DNA of 14,599 nucleotides from positions 1 to 14,599 of the forward strand of contig JACMJO010000050.1 in the NCBI GenBank assembly GCA_014380605.1. The letters run 5' to 3'. The stretch is from Fimbriimonadaceae bacterium (GTDB lineage: Bacteria > Armatimonadota > Fimbriimonadia > Fimbriimonadales > Fimbriimonadaceae). Numbering within the stretch: position 1 is the first letter of the stretch; each line of letters starts with the position of its first letter. Shown piece by piece: positions 13,298 through 14,599 of the stretch. The notes under the pieces are model-generated. The model was not told the DNA's origin. It saw only the letters and a list, made by a program, of their open reading frames with translations, and ran no database searches. The translations under genes and the position numbers were made by a program.

Positions 13298-14173
13298 CTA
13301 CTTTGAACCTGCCATATCCATGATCGAGCGGTGCATCATGTTGATCTCTTTCTCGACCCGAAAGCCCTTTCTCGTCGCAAGATCTTGAGGAATACCTCGG
13401 ACTCTCAGTTTCGCGATCGCGGGAAGGCTCTTGAGGCGAGGGTCGCTCGTTAAAGCATTCGGTTCGCCTGCCGTAACGATCATATCAGGATTCAGCTTGA
13501 TCAACGCTTCAGCGTTGATCGGCACATACCTGTTTACATCCGGTCCAACGGGCTCTCCGCCAGAAGCGCGAATGACATCCGCATGGAAACTTTTGATTCC
13601 GGCAATGTAATGTTCTCCGCTCTTGCCAGGAAGGATCAGTGCGACCTTGGGGACGGTTGAAAGCGTCTCGGCAGCAGCAGCTTTGCGCTCTTGAAGCATC
13701 TTGTCGGCGTAGGTGGATGCTTCCATTTCGACGCCGGCGAGGGCCCCAAGTTTCCGAATTTCATCAGAATACTGGTCCACCGTGTCTGCTTTGAACTCAA
13801 AAGTGTCGATACCTAATGCCTTGATCTGCGCAATGTCTTGATCGTTATATATCGATGCGTCGTAGACTACCAATCCTGGATTTAGGCTCTTAATCTTTTC
13901 GTAGTCGGGCTTGACCTGCGCCACTACTTCTGCGGTAGCCGCGCTGGGTGGATAGTTGCAGGCAGCGGTTCTTCCTACAAGCTTGACGGCATAGGCCATC
14001 GAAGCAAGAACTTCGGTCGATCCGGGACTCAAGCTTGCGACCGTTTGGTAGTGCTTTGGTCGGACAGGGAAGGCGATTCGCTCTGCGCCAGGTTTGCAGC
14101 CGATTGTGACGGCTGCTACAAAAAGGGAGAGCACGAACGCTCGATGCATAGGTTCATTCTGGCGCATTGGCAT
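13298..14173 (-). CDS. ABC-type cobalamin/Fe3+-siderophore substrate-binding lipoprotein (BtuF/FhuD family)
   Basis: The 291-aa product has a lipoprotein signal peptide: hydrophobic core A-F-V-L-S-L-F-V-A-A-V (12-22) and lipobox T-I-G-C, with the lipid-modified Cys at 26. The class III binding-protein fold follows, with V-A-S-L-S-P-G-S-T-E-V-L-A-S-M (45-59) and L-V-G-R-T-A-A-C-N-Y-P-P (65-76), close to BtuF-type motifs. Then come K-P-D-Y-E-K-I-K-S-L-N-P-G-L-V-V-Y (88-104) and the second-lobe L-I-K-L-N-P-D-M-I-V-T-A-G (224-236). The ligand (cobalamin, heme or siderophore) cannot be decided. Starts at 14173, 14167 and 14149 are possible; 14149 gives a more typical 5-7-residue n-region, while 14173 has a TANNNT box 6 nt upstream. 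It is the first gene of the six-gene unit and has no permease or ATPase beside it. Confidence 0.85.
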   Translation of the reverse strand: MPMRQNEPMHRAFVLSLFVAAVTIGCKPGAERIAFPVRPKHYQTVASLSPGSTEVLASMAYAVKLVGRTAACNYPPSAATAEVVAQVKPDYEKIKSLNPGLVVYDASIYNDQDIAQIKALGIDTFEFKADTVDQYSDEIRKLGALAGVEMEASTYADKMLQERKAAAAETLSTVPKVALILPGKSGEHYIAGIKSFHADVIRASGGEPVGPDVNRYVPINAEALIKLNPDMIVTAGEPNALTSDPRLKSLPAIAKLRVRGIPQDLATRKGFRVEKEINMMHRSIMDMAGSK

Positions 14174-14185
14174 TTGGTAAAGCTA
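14156..14185 (-). promoter_or_regulatory. Putative -10 boxes for the six-gene unit
   Basis: On the minus strand TAGCTT (14185 to 14180) lies 6 nt before the ATG at 14173, and CAGAAT (14161 to 14156) lies 6 nt before the ATG at 14149. Either would give a leaderless transcript from the matching start. Neither has a good -35 hexamer, and no Shine-Dalgarno is seen before either ATG. Confidence 0.35.
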
Positions 14186-14204
14186 GACAAGTTCGGGACC
14201 CCGA

Positions 14205-14234
14205 TTGCTCCCGAATCTTCAAAAAGAGTATCAT
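14205..14234 (+). promoter_or_regulatory. Promoter of tRNA-Trp
   Basis: TTGCTC (14205-14210) and TATCAT (14229-14234) are 18 bp apart. TATCAT matches the -10 consensus at five of six bases. The predicted transcription start, about 14241, is 7 nt before the mature 5' end of the tRNA. Confidence 0.6.
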
Positions 14235-14247
14235 TTAGGTGCCTTGC

Positions 14248-14323
14248 AGGGGTGTAGCTCAGTTGGTAGAGCGAAGGTCTCCAAAACCTTAGGTCGCGGG
14301 TTCGATCCCTGTCGCCCCTGCCA
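14248..14323 (+). tRNA. trnW: tRNA-Trp (anticodon CCA)
   Basis: The full cloverleaf is read by eye. The acceptor AGGGGTG (14248-14254) pairs with CGCCCCT (14313-14319) with one G-T pair. The D stem is GCTC/GAGC (14257-14260, 14269-14272) with an AGTTGGTA loop. The anticodon stem AAGGT/ACCTT (14274-14278, 14286-14290) carries the CTCCAAA loop with CCA at 14281-14283. The variable loop is AGGTC. The T stem GCGGG/CCTGT has a TTCGATC loop. The discriminator base is G (14320), as expected for tryptophan, and the 3' CCA (14321-14323) is encoded. Length is 76 nt. No intrinsic terminator is evident downstream. Confidence 0.97.
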
Positions 14324-14363
14324 TTAAAACTCCGAGGCTTCTAACCCCAGCACCCGTGCGAGG

Positions 14364-14599
14364 TCAATTCTTTGGACACATGGCTCTGATAATGGTGTGC
14401 AATTCATCGTAGCTTCGGTTGCCGACCACCATGCAGATGACGTTGTCGCTCCGTTTCCAAAACATCGAGTTAACCCCGTCAACCTTCGAGCATTTGCATT
14501 CTGGATCGCCCTCGTAGTCCCACAACCCATCGACTTTCTCAATGTCATGCAGCGCGACCACGGCGACGGTTCCAAACTCATCGGAAAGCTGTACGTAAC
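14364..14599 (-). CDS. C-terminal 77 codons of an unidentified protein (5' end outside window)
   Basis: The frame is open from the right edge to TGA at 14364-14366. It reads Y-V-Q-L-S-D-E-F-G-T-V-A-V-V-A-L and ends with V-V-G-N-R-S-Y-D-E-L-H-T-I-I-R-A-M-C-P. The pattern of a beta-strand start, a W-K-R-S-D-N-V-I-C-M-V-V-G strand pair and a final helix resembles C-terminal domains of RseB-like sigma-factor regulatory proteins or anti-sigma-associated lipoproteins. That is a weak likeness only. Four Cys are present (visible residues 34, 36, 55 and 74), with two in C-K-C, suggesting disulphides in an exported protein. A GTG at 14561 would make a 65-aa protein, but the open frame upstream and the truncated fold favour a partial gene. 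Confidence 0.55.
   Translation of the reverse strand, partial: YVQLSDEFGTVAVVALHDIEKVDGLWDYEGDPECKCSKVDGVNSMFWKRSDNVICMVVGNRSYDELHTIIRAMCPKN

Noticed and set aside
14341..14363. Small hairpin GCAC-CC-GTGC after tRNA-Trp as a terminator
   Set aside because: The stem is only four pairs with a two-base loop and no T run follows.
14324..14581. 85-codon minus-strand open frame at the right edge
   Set aside because: It overlaps the frame ending at 14364, which has a protein-like hydrophobic pattern; this one overlaps it out of frame and looks random.
1..14599. CRISPR arrays, insertion sequences, integrase or phage genes, rRNA
   Set aside because: No regularly spaced long repeats, transposase or recombinase motifs, terminal inverted repeats or rRNA sequence were seen on either strand.

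Overview
The window carries ordinary bacterial chromosome: dense genes, no insertion sequence, phage gene or CRISPR array, and moderate GC by eye. The organism is a diderm bacterium, because it encodes an arabinose-5-phosphate isomerase (a Kdo/LPS precursor enzyme), lipoproteins and many secreted proteins. The mix of a copper-amine-oxidase-N type secreted protein, S41 proteases, PdxT, GTG/TTG starts and probable leaderless mRNAs suggests Armatimonadota (Fimbriimonadia-like). That placement is inference, not proof.

Layout. At 1-1008 (+) lies the 3' part of a secreted protein with a C-terminal copper-amine-oxidase-N-like domain, followed by a hairpin terminator. At 1106-3200 (-) pdxT is followed by a secreted clan GH-A glycoside hydrolase. 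A 138-bp divergent promoter region (3201-3338) holds four tandem heptamers and -10 boxes placed so that pdxT and the arginase gene on the other side are both predicted to be leaderless. At 3339-5248 (+) arginase overlaps kdsD by 4 bp. At 5323-7208 (+) is an oligopeptide-type ABC permease pair with its own promoter and no ATPase or binding protein nearby. It converges on the next unit within a 10-bp palindrome that supplies both stop codons.

From 14173 down to 7213 (-) runs a compact six-gene unit with junctions of +2, +2, -4, +2 and -4 bp: a BtuF/FhuD-like lipoprotein, MTA phosphorylase, a 762-aa exported beta-sandwich plus HEAT-repeat protein of unknown function, RpiB, an S41-like protein that has lost all three catalytic residues, and an intact S41 processing protease. 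A divergent tRNA-Trp(CCA) with its own promoter follows, then the C-terminus of an unidentified protein at the right edge.

The genes look like housekeeping and envelope functions. PdxT, KdsD, RpiB and MtnP all touch pentose-phosphate chemistry. The most unusual items are the active/inactive S41 protease pair, the unknown HEAT protein beside it, and the split between probable leaderless first genes and Shine-Dalgarno-led internal genes.
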